Positions 7,667-16,366 of a stretch of DNA of 64,000 nucleotides are shown piece after piece; position 1 is the stretch's first letter, and every line of letters begins with the position of its first letter. Position numbers and translations under genes: made by a program. The notes below the pieces were generated by a model. The model did not search any database. It worked only from the letters and a program-made list of their open reading frames with translations, and had not been told where the DNA came from. The stretch is from Allosaccharopolyspora coralli (lineage in GTDB: Bacteria > Actinomycetota > Actinomycetes > Mycobacteriales > Pseudonocardiaceae): assembly GCF_009664835.1 (NCBI RefSeq), contig NZ_CP045929.1, forward strand, positions 62,001 through 126,000, written 5' to 3'.

Positions 7667-9463
7667 TCAGCGGCCTGCGGCGTAGCCCTGGGCGCCACGG
7701 GCGTTGGCCGCGGCCCGCAGGATGCCGGTGTCGGGGTCGCGGGACACGGCGGAGAGCCGTCCCAACGCCCACGGCCCGGCGTCGAGGACGTCGTGGCCCC
7801 GGCGGCGAAGCTCGCCCAGCGTGTCCGCCCCGAGCCGGGATTCGGCGACGAGCCGGCCCGGAATCCAGGTGCGCGGATAGAACGAGCTGGGGAACGCGCC
7901 CGAGTTCCACGCGGGCGCGTCGATCGCCTCTTGCAGGTTGAGTCCGGCCCGCACGTGCGCGAGCCAGAAACACGACTGCCACTGTTCCTGCTGATCGCCG
8001 CCGGGAGTCCCGAATGCCAGCGTCGGTACGCCGCCGCGCAGCGCGAGCGACGGGCTCAGGGTCAGGCGCGGGCGCTTTCCGGGAACCAGCGAGTTCGCCA
8101 GTCCGTCGTCGAGCCAGAACATCTGCATCCGGCTGCCGAGGCAGAACCCGAGTTCCGGGATCGTCGGCGAGGACTGGAGCCATCCGCCGGAGGGTGTCGC
8201 GGAGACGAGGTTGCCCCAGCGGTCCACGACGTCGAGATGCACGGTGTCGCCGCGACTTTCCCCGCTCGGGGAGACGGTCGGTTCGCCGAGACCGACGCCG
8301 CTCGGATCGATCGGTCCTCCCGCGCCCCGTCCCTCGGCGACGAACGGAGGCAGTTCCGGGGTTCGTCCGCCCGGGTGGCCCGGTCGGAGCTCGAGCGCGG
8401 CGTGTTCGCTGACGAGCTTGCGCCGTTCGGTCGTGTACGGAGCCGCGAGCAGGTCGTCGGTGATGTCCGGGACGGCCGAATCCCCGTACCACGCCTCACG
8501 ATCGGCCATCGCGAGTTTCGTCGCCTCGATCGACCGGTGCACCGTGCCCGCGTCGGCGACTCCGTCGACGTAGCGCACGTCGAGGCCTTCGAGCATGCCG
8601 AGTTGCTGTGCGAGTGCGGGACCTTGTGTCCACACGCCGAACTTCGCGAGCGTCCATCCGTCGGAGAGCTCGTGTGTCAGCGGTTCCTCGTACGTGGCGG
8701 TGAACTCCGCCATGTCCTGTCCACTGAGGACTCCGGCGTGGTCGCGACCGGTGTTGTCCCGTACCGGAGTCTTCACGAACCGGTCCACCGCCTCGGCCAC
8801 GAACCCTCCCGACCAGGCGCGGCGGGCGGCGTCGATCTGTGCGTCGCGTTCGGCCACGGTCTCGGCCTCGGCAAGCAGCCGTTCCCACGTGTCGGCCAGC
8901 GCCGGATTGCGCCACAGCACCCCGGGTTTCGGTGCGGCACCGCCGTCGAGCCACTGTTGCGCGGAGGTCGGCCAGTGCTCGGTGAACATGCCGCGCACCG
9001 TCTCGATCGTGCTGCGGATCTTGTCCACCAGCGGGAATCCGTTGCGCGCGTACCCGATCGCGTAGCCCAGCACGTCGCGCAACGACTTCGTGCCGTGGTC
9101 GCGAAGCAGGAGCAGCCACCCGTCCCAGGCTCCCGGCACCGTGGTCGCGAGCAGTCCGGTCCCGGGAACGAGATCGAGCCCGAGCTCGTCGCGGTAGTGC
9201 GTGATCGTCGCAGCACGGGGAGCCGGTCCCTGCGCGGCGAGCGCGCGGGGGCGCGGGTCTTCGGCGGTCGCGAACAGCGCGGGCACCTCACCGCCGGGAC
9301 CGTTGAGGTGCGGCTCGACGACCTGCAGCACGAACCCCGCGGCGACCGCCGCGTCGAAGGCGTTGCCCCCGTCCTCCAAGACGGCCATTCCGGCGGCCGA
9401 GGCCAACCAGTGCGTCGAGGCGACCATCCCGTGCGTGCCTGTGAGTTCCGGGCGCGTCGTCAT
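7667..9463 (-). CDS. Gamma-glutamyltransferase family protein
   Basis: Ntn-hydrolase of the gamma-glutamyltranspeptidase family, 598 residues, a normal length for a precursor that self-cleaves. N-terminal GMVASTHWLASAAGMAVLEDGGNAFDAAVA matches the family opening. The probable nucleophile is the Thr in SRGDTVHLDVVDRWGN (around residue 395), which starts the small subunit; the classic TTH motif is replaced by DTVH. The C-terminal block contains FGTPGGDQQEQ. There is no signal peptide, so a cytoplasmic location is inferred, unlike the secreted glutathione-degrading enzymes. ATG 9463 is a clear start just beside the 30-bp tandem array. The true substrate is unknown. Confidence 0.85.
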   Translation of the reverse strand: MTTRPELTGTHGMVASTHWLASAAGMAVLEDGGNAFDAAVAAGFVLQVVEPHLNGPGGEVPALFATAEDPRPRALAAQGPAPRAATITHYRDELGLDLVPGTGLLATTVPGAWDGWLLLLRDHGTKSLRDVLGYAIGYARNGFPLVDKIRSTIETVRGMFTEHWPTSAQQWLDGGAAPKPGVLWRNPALADTWERLLAEAETVAERDAQIDAARRAWSGGFVAEAVDRFVKTPVRDNTGRDHAGVLSGQDMAEFTATYEEPLTHELSDGWTLAKFGVWTQGPALAQQLGMLEGLDVRYVDGVADAGTVHRSIEATKLAMADREAWYGDSAVPDITDDLLAAPYTTERRKLVSEHAALELRPGHPGGRTPELPPFVAEGRGAGGPIDPSGVGLGEPTVSPSGESRGDTVHLDVVDRWGNLVSATPSGGWLQSSPTIPELGFCLGSRMQMFWLDDGLANSLVPGKRPRLTLSPSLALRGGVPTLAFGTPGGDQQEQWQSCFWLAHVRAGLNLQEAIDAPAWNSGAFPSSFYPRTWIPGRLVAESRLGADTLGELRRRGHDVLDAGPWALGRLSAVSRDPDTGILRAAANARGAQGYAAGR

Positions 9464-9499
9464 GCCCGCACCCTAACGGCCCGCCCCAACGCAACTGAG

Positions 9500-9787
9500 C
9501 GAACGGCACTCTCGCCCCACCGGACGAGGCGAAAGTGCCGTTCGCTCCACCGGACGAGGCGAAAGTGCCGTTCGCCCCACCGGACGGGGCGAAAGTGCCG
9601 TTCGCCCCACCGGACGGGGCGAAAGTGCCGTTCGCCCCACCGGACGGGGCGAGAGTGCCGTTCGCCCCACCGGACGGGGCGAGAGTGCCGTTCGCCCACC
9701 GGACGGGGCGAAAGTGCCGTTCGCCCACCGGACGGGGCGAGAGTGCCGTTCGCCCCACCGGACGGGGCGAAAGTGCCGTTCACCCCG
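9500..9787. repeat. 30-bp tandem repeat array (about 9.5 units)
   Basis: The 342-bp gap between the ggt-like gene and the UDP-glucose dehydrogenase gene is almost filled by a tandem array. The unit reads TTCGCCCCACCGGACGGGGC followed by GAAAGTGCCG. Units start at 9541, 9571, 9601, 9631 and 9661, with later units shortened to 29 bp. Variation is restricted to A/G in GAAAGTG or GAGAGTG and loss of single bases. Each unit can form an 8-bp stem (GGGGCGAA with TTCGCCCC) around a 7-base loop. Shorter relatives lie at 11315-11398 and 48076-48295. There are no unique spacers, so it is not a CRISPR array. Confidence 0.9.
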
Positions 9788-9805
9788 TCCGAATCGGGCG
9801 GGTGG

Positions 9806-11143
9806 CTAGGCGGCGGCAGCCGAACAGAGCGCCTCCTGGGGTGTCCGGCCGACTCCGTGCCACGACACGCCCACCCGGCGCAGGGCGTCCGGGTCCAGAT
9901 GGTTACGGGTGTCGACGACGACCGGCCCGTTCATGGTCGACGCCATCGCCGCCCAGTCCAGGGTCCGGAACTCGGGCCACTCGGTGAGCAACACGAGCCC
10001 GGCCGCGCCCTTCGCCGCCTGGTAAGGGTCGTCGACGACGGTCACCACGTCGGCCAACCCCGGCTCGTCGCCGCGCAGTCCCGGGTCGTAGGCCGTGAGT
10101 TCGGCTCCGCGTTCGGCGAGCATCCGAGTGACCGCGAGGGCGGGTGAGTCCCGCAGATCGTCCGTGCCCGCTTTGAATGCCAGGCCGAGCACGCCCAGCC
10201 GCACCCCGGCCAGCGAACCGTTCCTCCCGCAGGCGTCGGCGACCTTGACGACCATCCGTTCCCGCTGCCGCGTGTTCGACGAGATCGTGGCGCCCAGCAG
10301 CGGGAAGTCGAACGCGACCGCCTCCGCGACCTGCATCAGCGCGTGTGTGTCCTTCGGCAGGCAGGAGCCACCCCAGCCGGGGCCGGGTTGCAGGAACGAC
10401 TGGCCGATGCGCCGGTCGTAGCCCATCCCTTCGGTGACGTCGGTGATGTCGGCGCCGAGTCGTTCGCACAGTTCCGCGATCGCGTTGACGTACGAGAGCT
10501 TCGTCGCCAGGAAACAGTTCGCCGCGTACTTCACCATTTCCGCGCTCGCCGCGTCCGTGAGTATCGTCGGCGCGCCCAGCCGCGAGTACAGTGCCGCGAC
10601 ACGCTCGGCCGCGTTCTGGGAGTCGGAGCCGACGACGATGCGGTCCGGGTTGAGGAAGTCGTGCACCGCGGAGCCCTCGCGGAGGAACTCGGGGTTGCTC
10701 ACGATCGCCACGTCCGGGCGCCGCACCAGCCCGGCTACCCGAGCCGCCGTGCCGACGGGAACGGTCGACTTCGTGACCAGCACACAGCCGTGCGGCAGCC
10801 GGTCCCGCACCTCGCGGGTCACGGACTCGACGGCGGCGAGATCGGCAGCGCCACCGGAACCCATCGGGGTCGGCACGCACAGGAACACCACGTCGGCGTC
10901 GGCCACCGCGTCGGCCGAGTCCCCGGTGAACCCGAGCCGACCTGCGGCGATGCCCTCCTGCACGAGGTCGTGCAAACCGTCTTCGAGGATGTGGACGTCA
11001 CCGCGCGCGAGTGCCGCGACCTTCGTGGTGTCGACGTCGGAACAGAGCACCCGGTGCCCCAGCGACGCCAGGCAGGCGCCGGTCGTCAACCCGACGTAGC
11101 CGGTTCCGACGACGACGATCCGACGGGCGAACACATCCACCAC
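9806..11143 (-). CDS. ugd: UDP-glucose 6-dehydrogenase
   Basis: Oxidises UDP-glucose to UDP-glucuronate with NAD+, supplying precursors for cell-surface polysaccharide. About 445 residues. The N-terminal Rossmann motif IVVVGTGYVGLTTG, the central YAANCFLATKLSYVNAIAEL, the catalytic Cys in GGSCLPKDT and the C-terminal GLAFKAGTDDLRDSPAL are all present. The open frame runs to 11266, but the coding start is placed at GTG 11143 or 11140, after GGAAAGG, because the Rossmann fold begins about 7 residues later. Lies between two related repeat arrays. No other sugar-nucleotide gene is adjacent. Confidence 0.9.
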   Translation of the reverse strand: MVDVFARRIVVVGTGYVGLTTGACLASLGHRVLCSDVDTTKVAALARGDVHILEDGLHDLVQEGIAAGRLGFTGDSADAVADADVVFLCVPTPMGSGGAADLAAVESVTREVRDRLPHGCVLVTKSTVPVGTAARVAGLVRRPDVAIVSNPEFLREGSAVHDFLNPDRIVVGSDSQNAAERVAALYSRLGAPTILTDAASAEMVKYAANCFLATKLSYVNAIAELCERLGADITDVTEGMGYDRRIGQSFLQPGPGWGGSCLPKDTHALMQVAEAVAFDFPLLGATISSNTRQRERMVVKVADACGRNGSLAGVRLGVLGLAFKAGTDDLRDSPALAVTRMLAERGAELTAYDPGLRGDEPGLADVVTVVDDPYQAAKGAAGLVLLTEWPEFRTLDWAAMASTMNGPVVVDTRNHLDPDALRRVGVSWHGVGRTPQEALCSAAAA

Positions 11144-11314
11144 CAGACCTTTCCGACCGCTCCCACACGCACCCGAGCCGGGCTCGCACTTCGGGAGCGT
11201 GGCACAGCCGTCGCGCCGCACGGAGCGGAGTCGAGGAGTGTTCACCAGCCGTACTTGCCAGGTCACGCCTCCGCCGACACCCCGTCATGCGGTGGTCACC
11301 CGGGTCTCCGCCGA

Positions 11315-11398
11315 GGCGAACGGCACTTTCGCCCCACAGGACGAGGCGAACGGCACTTTCGCCCCACAGGACGAGGCGAAGGTGCCGTTCGCTCCACC
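11315..11398. repeat. Short copy of the 30-bp repeat upstream of ugd
   Basis: Within the 346-bp divergent gap between ugd and the aldo/keto reductase gene, the block GGCGAACGGCACTTTCGCCC plus CACAGGACGA occurs twice in tandem (11315 and 11345). A partial inverted unit, GGCGAAGGTGCCGTTCGC, follows. Sequence and 30-bp period match the array at 9.5-9.8 kb in the opposite orientation, so ugd is bracketed by inverted copies. The rest of the gap shows no recognisable element. Confidence 0.8.
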
Positions 11399-11489
11399 CG
11401 GGGCGAGCCTCCGCCGCGTCGGACGGAGTGATTGCGAGCCGGACACGATCCGCCCGGAGCGGCGGCGCGGCCGCATAGGGTCTGCTGCC

Positions 11490-12449
11490 GTGGAACAGCG
11501 ACGCCTCGGTGACTCCGGTCTGGTCGTGAGCGCGGTCGGACTCGGCTGCAACAACCTCGGCAGGCCCGGAACCGGCACCGAAACCCTCGAAGGAGCCCAG
11601 GCGACCGTCGGCATCGCGCTGGACTCGGGCATCACACTCTTCGACGTCGCCGACGCTTACGGCTCGCCCCGTGGGCGCAGCGAAGAACTGCTCGGCCACG
11701 CCCTCGGCCGGCGCCGCGACGAGGCCGTGATCGCCACCAAGTTCGGTACCGACATGCAGGACTCCGGCCCCGGTTACACGGCACGCGGTTCGCGTCTCTA
11801 CATCCGCCGAGCCGTGGAGGCCTCATTGCACCGGCTCGGCACCGACCGGATCGACCTCTACCAGCTGCACCGGCCCGACCCGGGCACGCCGATCGCCGAA
11901 ACGCTCGGTGCGCTCGACGACCTCGTCCGCGAAGGCAAGATCCGCTACGCCGGGCTGAGCAACCTCGCGGGCTGGCAGCTCGCCGACGCCGCGTGGACCG
12001 CGCGATCCGGTGGGCTCACCACGCCCGTCTCGGCCCAGAACCACTACTCCCTGCTCGCCAGGGACACCGAACGCGAGGTCGTGCCCGCCTGCGAACGGTT
12101 CGGTATCGGTCTCCTGCCGTACTTCCCGCTGGCCAACGGGCTGCTCACCGGCAAGTACGAGAAGGGCAGGAAAGCGCCCCACGGCAGCAGGCTCGCCGAG
12201 CGGTCCCGCATGCTCGACGAGGCTCCCTGGAACCGCATCGAGCAACTCCGGAGCTTCGCAGACACGCGCGAGGTACCCATGACGACCGTGGCCGTCGGCT
12301 GGCTGCTCTCCAGCCGCGTCGTCGGCTCGGTGATCTGCGGTGCCACCACGCCCGAACAGATCCTCGGCAACGTCGCCGCAGGTCGATGGCGTCCCACCGA
12401 CGGCGACCGCGCCGAGATCGACTCGATCTGCCCGCCCTACCGCAACTGA
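11490..12449 (+). CDS. Aldo/keto reductase
   Basis: NAD(P)H-dependent oxidoreductase, 319 residues, TIM-barrel AKR family. The catalytic tetrad is visible as Asp and Tyr in FDVADAYGSP, Lys in IATKFG and His in LYQLHRPDP. The C-terminal cofactor segment is VICGATTPEQILGN. The chosen GTG at 11490 begins VEQRRLGDSGLVVSAVGLGC, the family's usual N-terminus; upstream open frame is repeat DNA. It stands alone, divergent from ugd. Substrate unknown; it resembles the YhdN/IolS-type subfamily. Confidence 0.88.
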   Translation: MEQRRLGDSGLVVSAVGLGCNNLGRPGTGTETLEGAQATVGIALDSGITLFDVADAYGSPRGRSEELLGHALGRRRDEAVIATKFGTDMQDSGPGYTARGSRLYIRRAVEASLHRLGTDRIDLYQLHRPDPGTPIAETLGALDDLVREGKIRYAGLSNLAGWQLADAAWTARSGGLTTPVSAQNHYSLLARDTEREVVPACERFGIGLLPYFPLANGLLTGKYEKGRKAPHGSRLAERSRMLDEAPWNRIEQLRSFADTREVPMTTVAVGWLLSSRVVGSVICGATTPEQILGNVAAGRWRPTDGDRAEIDSICPPYRN

Positions 12450-12508
12450 CCGGGCCCCACACGCCCTCACCTCCACCCTGTGGACAACTCCACCCCCTGT
12501 GGACAGAG

Positions 12509-12538
12509 GGGTGGCAAATTCGCGCGAATTTGCCACCC
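12509..12538. terminator. 30-bp perfect palindrome after the aldo/keto reductase gene
   Basis: A perfect palindrome with core GTGGCAAATTCG and its complement meeting at CGCG, extended by GG/CC at each end. It lies 60 bp after the aldo/keto reductase stop and could terminate transcription or bind a dimeric protein. There is no T-run. Two TGTGGACA blocks (12479-12487 and 12499-12507) precede it, the first identical to the DnaA-box-like sequence near 19.2 kb. Confidence 0.6.
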
Positions 12539-12641
12539 GGCGGGGGTGACGAGGTGTGATCGGGGGCGTCGCTCGGATGGAGGTGTGGTGTGGCTCCGGT
12601 GGCCGTCGCGGGCAGCGACGCGAGCACACCACCATCGACGC

Positions 12642-12764
12642 ATGGAACTCCTCGTGATCGCGGCACTGTTCGCAGTCCTCGCGTTGCTGGCCGCGCTGCC
12701 GCTGATGGTGCTGCTCAGCATGGCCGAACGTGCACCGCAGCAGGTGCGGCTCCGCGACCGCTGA
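12642..12764 (+). CDS. Possible 40-residue small membrane protein
   Basis: Open frame beginning MELLVIAALFAVLALLAAL, giving one membrane helix followed by a short basic tail ending QQVRLRDR. Codon third positions are GC-rich and the hydrophobic pattern is coherent, but there is no strong ribosome binding site. It sits alone between the aldo/keto reductase and the short-chain dehydrogenase. I do not recognise a family and its reality is uncertain. Confidence 0.4.
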   Translation: MELLVIAALFAVLALLAALPLMVLLSMAERAPQQVRLRDR

Positions 12765-12869
12765 TCACCCGCCCGTCGGGCGTTAGAGTGACCGGCGGTC
12801 GAGGTGCACCCTCGGCCTGCCGCGCACAGCCCGGCGGCGAACCAGCGAACGCGAGGAGACCCAGCACCC

Positions 12870-13628
12870 ATGCAGATCACCGAGACGGCGGCGCTCGTCA
12901 CCGGCGGAGCCTCCGGGCTCGGCGCCGCGACCGCCAAGGCACTCGCCGGCCGCGGCGCCCGCGTCTTCGCCGTGGACCTTCCCGACGTGGTCGCGAAAGC
13001 ACCCGTCGTCGACGGCGTCACCTACTGCGGGGCCGACGTCACCGACGCCGACCAGGTGCAGACCGTCGTCGAGCAGGCGTCCGGCGCCGGTGTCCCGCTG
13101 CGCACCGTCGTGAATTGCGCAGGCATCGGCCCCTCCGCTCGCATCGCGGGGCGCAAGGGCGTCCACGACTACGACCTGTTCCGCAAGGTCGTCGAGGTCA
13201 ACCTGATCGGCACCTTCAACGTGCTCCGTCTCGCCGCCGAGGCCATCGGCAAGACCGACGCCGACGGCGAGGGTCAGCGCGGCGTCATCATCAACACCGC
13301 TTCCGTCGCGGCCTTCGACGGGCAGATCGGTCAAGCCGCCTACGCCGCGTCCAAGGGTGGCGTGCACAGCCTCACGCTTCCCGCCGCGCGCGACCTTGCC
13401 TCCAGCGGGATCCGCGTGATGACGATCGCCCCCGGCATCATCGACACGCCCATGCTCGCCACCGTCGACGAGGAGTTCCGGGAGGGACTCGCGGCCGGTG
13501 TGCCGTTCCCGAAGCGCCTCGGCACACCCACCGAGTACGCGGAGCTCGCGGTGATGATCGTGGACCACGACTACCTCAACGGAGAGACCATCCGTCTCGA
13601 CGGCGCGCTCCGCATGGCCCCGAAATGA
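12870..13628 (+). CDS. Short-chain dehydrogenase, 3-hydroxyacyl-CoA dehydrogenase type II-like
   Basis: NAD(P)-dependent classical SDR of 252 residues. Nucleotide-binding motif TGGASGLGAATAKAL near the N-terminus, NCAGIG, catalytic Ser in NTASVAAFDGQIGQ, and the YAASK active-site Tyr-Lys pair. The C-terminus ending IRLDGALRMAPK is typical of HSD17B10/FabG-like enzymes acting on 3-hydroxyacyl-CoA in fatty-acid or branched-chain degradation. ATG 12870 follows GAGGAG and starts the Rossmann strand. The gene ends just before a 44-bp palindrome. Confidence 0.87.
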   Translation: MQITETAALVTGGASGLGAATAKALAGRGARVFAVDLPDVVAKAPVVDGVTYCGADVTDADQVQTVVEQASGAGVPLRTVVNCAGIGPSARIAGRKGVHDYDLFRKVVEVNLIGTFNVLRLAAEAIGKTDADGEGQRGVIINTASVAAFDGQIGQAAYAASKGGVHSLTLPAARDLASSGIRVMTIAPGIIDTPMLATVDEEFREGLAAGVPFPKRLGTPTEYAELAVMIVDHDYLNGETIRLDGALRMAPK

Positions 13629-13630
13629 CC

Positions 13631-13674
13631 GCGTGAGCCTTTTTGGTGGCTATGGCAACCACAAAGGCTCACGC
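13631..13674. repeat. 44-bp palindrome (family P44), copy 1
   Basis: Near-perfect palindrome GCGTGAGCCTTTTTGGTGGC / TATGGCAACCACAAAGGCTC / ACGC, located three bases after the SDR stop and 4 bases before the stop of the convergent nuclease gene. A bidirectional terminator role is likely: a long stem with T and A runs on the two flanks. Three further copies are at 19276, 31559 and 50392. Confidence 0.9.
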
Positions 13675-13678
13675 CTCG

Positions 13679-15340
13679 TTACAGGTCGTCGGCGTGTGGG
13701 ACGCGGAGGACGTCGTCGGAGCTCATCCAGCGCCGGATGGCCAAGGTGGCTCGGACGTCGTCCTCGTTGTAGGTGCGCAGGCGCTGTCGCTGCGACTCCT
13801 GCGGGGCGTCGCCGTCGAGGCCCACCGCGTCCCGGTACCAGCGCATCGAGTTCTCGCCGCTGGCTTCCGGGTCGCGCCACCCGAATCCGGCGCTGGGCGC
13901 GATCACCTTGAGTCCCTTGCCGTTCGGGCACAGGAACTGGTCGCGCACCGACGCGAACAGGTCCACCCATTCGTCCGAGCCGATGAACTCACGCACCTCG
14001 TCCAACGGCGGGATCCCGGGCTTGCCCGCGAACCGTTCGGCCGAACCGAGCAGCCAGCGGTTCTCGGCGAGTTCGTTGTAGCAGTAAGCGCGGAACGTCA
14101 GTCCCCGCTCGTGGGTGCGGCGCCGCACCGCGGACAACCACGTCCAGAACTCGGCGAACGAGCGCGCCTCGTCGTCGGTCGGCAGCGGGTCCCAGGTGGT
14201 GAAGTCCCGGTACCCGTGTTCCTCGTCGGTGTCCACACCGGACAGCCAGCAGCCCCACATGTAGGCGCCGTCGTCGGCGTAGCTCTCCATGTCGATGTCG
14301 ACCTCGACGTCGCCGCGCGGAACCTCGACCTCGCGCACCCGGCGCACCAGCGGGAGCTCGTGCAGCCACGCCTTCGCCAGCAGGATCGCGTCCGCCGTCC
14401 GTGTCGCGGCGAGTGGTGCGGCTTCGGCCTCCGGCCCGCTCAGTGCAGCCAAATCGTCCACAGTGGAGACGCCGGCCGCACGGAGCAGCGCCGCGTCCTC
14501 GCCGCGCACGACCAGGCTCACGTCCCGTGCCGCGCGGAGGTCGGCCGAGCACGTCGGCCACCACGGGCAGCCCTTGCAGTCGGTGATCCGGGAGGCGTGG
14601 GCCAGCGGCTCGGCGCCGCGAGCGGCGGCCGTGGCCACGGCGAGTCGGTCGGCGAAGCGAGCGTCGTACTCCTCCAGCGCGGTGCGCCCGCCCGGCCAAG
14701 TGCCCGCGTCGAGGTCGTGCCAGAGCACCACGTCCGCGTCGACGCCGATCACCCCGCCGCGCAGCCGCCCGGAAGTGCTCATTCCGCACGCCTGCAGCAT
14801 CCGCGTGGCGTGCGCGAGTCGGAGCACGTCACGAGGCTGGGCACGCGGCTTGCGGGCCGCGTCCGTTCCGGCGTCGGCCGGGGTCAACGGCGCCGCCGAG
14901 TGCGTCGGCGCCTCAGGAACCGGGGACGTGAGTGCTCCCGAACCCGGGTCGGTGGTTTTGTGCCGGACGACCAGTACGGGCACGTAGCCGTCGTCGACCC
15001 GCACCAGAAGGTCGATCGAGCCGCGACGCCCGCCGTCCTCGTCGGCGGGCAGCTGGGGCTGCGACACGAACGCCGCCTCACGGCGCATGGCGGTCAGCGT
15101 CGCCTCTTCTCGCGCGCGCCGACCCGCGTCGCCGGGAATCCTGACCCAGCCCTCGCCGAACAGCGCGCCGAGCCGCTCCGCGACGGCCCTCCGGTGGTCG
15201 GTGGCGTCGGCGATGCGCTGCTCGACACCCGGATCGGGCGGCGCCTGGTCGGCATCGCGCATGGCCGGGTCGTGCTCGAGGTGCACCCGGCGACGACACC
15301 GTGTGACGACGCCCGCGTCGAGCAGCACCTCCGTGTCCAT
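13679..15340 (-). CDS. TM0106-family RecB-like nuclease with RNase H-like domain
   Basis: Putative nuclease of 553 residues. The N-terminal half is a RecB/PD-(D/E)xK-like domain (GSIDLLVRVDDGYVPVLVVRHK), followed by a Cys cluster DCKGCPWWPTC like the Fe-S cluster of Cas4/AddB-type nucleases. The C-terminal half is an RNase H-like/DEDD exonuclease domain opening with VEVDIDMESY. The acidic residue normally preceding Lys in the PD-(D/E)xK core appears as Arg-His (VRHK), so activity of that domain is doubtful. This layout matches the uncharacterised actinobacterial TM0106 family (I recall Rv2119 as similar; not checked). Start set at ATG 15340 (MDTEVLLDAGVVTRCRRR). Confidence 0.8.
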   Translation of the reverse strand: MDTEVLLDAGVVTRCRRRVHLEHDPAMRDADQAPPDPGVEQRIADATDHRRAVAERLGALFGEGWVRIPGDAGRRAREEATLTAMRREAAFVSQPQLPADEDGGRRGSIDLLVRVDDGYVPVLVVRHKTTDPGSGALTSPVPEAPTHSAAPLTPADAGTDAARKPRAQPRDVLRLAHATRMLQACGMSTSGRLRGGVIGVDADVVLWHDLDAGTWPGGRTALEEYDARFADRLAVATAAARGAEPLAHASRITDCKGCPWWPTCSADLRAARDVSLVVRGEDAALLRAAGVSTVDDLAALSGPEAEAAPLAATRTADAILLAKAWLHELPLVRRVREVEVPRGDVEVDIDMESYADDGAYMWGCWLSGVDTDEEHGYRDFTTWDPLPTDDEARSFAEFWTWLSAVRRRTHERGLTFRAYCYNELAENRWLLGSAERFAGKPGIPPLDEVREFIGSDEWVDLFASVRDQFLCPNGKGLKVIAPSAGFGWRDPEASGENSMRWYRDAVGLDGDAPQESQRQRLRTYNEDDVRATLAIRRWMSSDDVLRVPHADDL

Positions 15341-15490
15341 GCGAGCAGGGTAGGTGCTGGTACCGACAGCCGCGTCCGTCACCCCGGTGACGCTGCGTCG
15401 ACACCCGGGCCGCGTGCTGTGTAGTCACGCTGTCGGCGGCATAGAGTGATCGGGCAACGGTCAGCCGCAGGCGAGTCGGAGGTGCCGGTG

Positions 15491-16228
15491 ATGGCACGGT
15501 CGGGGAACAAGCAGTCCGAGGACGAGAACACGGGTGACACGGGAAGCGCCGCGACCACGGAGAGCACCCTGGCGCAGGGCCTCCGGAATCTCGTCCCGAC
15601 GCAGGGCGGCCGGCCGGAGCCGGCGATCGTCGAGGTGCACGAGCCGGACTTGGTGCCGACCCGCAAGGAACTCAAGCGGATGAAGCGTCGCACCAAGCTC
15701 GACAAGAAGGCGGCGAAGACCGAGTCCAAGCTGCTCAAGCAGGAGGACAAGGCACGCAAGAAGGAGGCGAAGGCCTTCGAGAAGGGCGACTACGGCCGGG
15801 TCTCGCCGAGTTCGGCGAAGCGGATCATCGCCATCGCGAAGGTCGTGGGTCCGGTCGCCGCCCCGTTCCTGATTCGGGGAGCTGCGTCTGCCAGGGAGGC
15901 CGTGGACCGGATGCGCGCCCGCAATCTCGGTGTCCCGGTCGACGACCTCGGTCGCTACACCGGGAAGGGCGCCGGGCTGCACGCGCGGATCGCGGGCGAC
16001 GCGGACGCCCTGCACGACCTGCGGACGCGGTCGAAGGGGCGCACCGATCAGGACGCGGTCGCCGCCGACCAGTTCGCCGAAGCCGCGGAGAAGCAGCTCA
16101 CCCAGTTGCAGAGCGCCGTGCGTGCGGCAGAGCGGATGCCCGCCGCGCGTCGCCGCGCCGCGCACAAGGCGGTGGACGGGGAGCTCTCCCGCATCGAGCA
16201 GGACCTTTTCCGTCGCCTCGGCGTCTGA
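15491..16228 (+). CDS. Basic coiled-coil protein, DUF6474-like
   Basis: A 245-residue protein of unknown function. Residues 1-50 are acidic and low complexity. A strongly basic helical stretch follows (about 62-110, rich in KxxKxxK with KLDKKAAKTESKLLKQEDK), then a short hydrophobic segment (AKVVGPVAAPFLIRGAA) and an alanine-rich helix bundle to the C-terminus. It resembles conserved actinobacterial proteins labelled DUF6474. ATG 15491 has GGAGGTG upstream; the frame is open from 15446. It is divergent from the nuclease gene. Confidence 0.72.
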   Translation: MARSGNKQSEDENTGDTGSAATTESTLAQGLRNLVPTQGGRPEPAIVEVHEPDLVPTRKELKRMKRRTKLDKKAAKTESKLLKQEDKARKKEAKAFEKGDYGRVSPSSAKRIIAIAKVVGPVAAPFLIRGAASAREAVDRMRARNLGVPVDDLGRYTGKGAGLHARIAGDADALHDLRTRSKGRTDQDAVAADQFAEAAEKQLTQLQSAVRAAERMPAARRRAAHKAVDGELSRIEQDLFRRLGV

Positions 16229-16239
16229 CAGAGCGTCTG

Positions 16240-16335
16240 GGGGCTTGGGGACGTGGTCCGGTACCACCCGCGCGGGTGACCGTGCCCTACGGGCAAAAGA
16301 GCCAGTTCCCCAATGTGCGCTGTGAGGTTCCGCTC
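16240..16335. repeat. MITE-like dispersed repeat, family B, partial copy
   Basis: Intergenic sequence between the convergent DUF6474-like and glycerate kinase genes. It contains the family B blocks GGTCCGGTACCACC, GACCGTGCCCTACGGGCA and the right terminus AGTTCCCCAATGTGCGCT. The terminus is the complement of the consensus terminal inverted repeat GAGAGNGCATTGGGGAACT. The left end is degraded. Confidence 0.65.
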
Positions 16336-16366
16336 GTGTCGTGCACGGCCTGACGGGAGTTCTGAG

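Noticed and set aside
9288-9783. Open frames of 100-156 residues through the tandem array, with repeating GRTALSPRPV-type peptides
   Set aside because: The frames exist because the 30-bp unit is a multiple of three with no stop codons; they have no ribosome binding site or family likeness.
9500-9787. CRISPR array
   Set aside because: The 30-bp units are directly adjacent with no unique spacers, and no cas genes are present.
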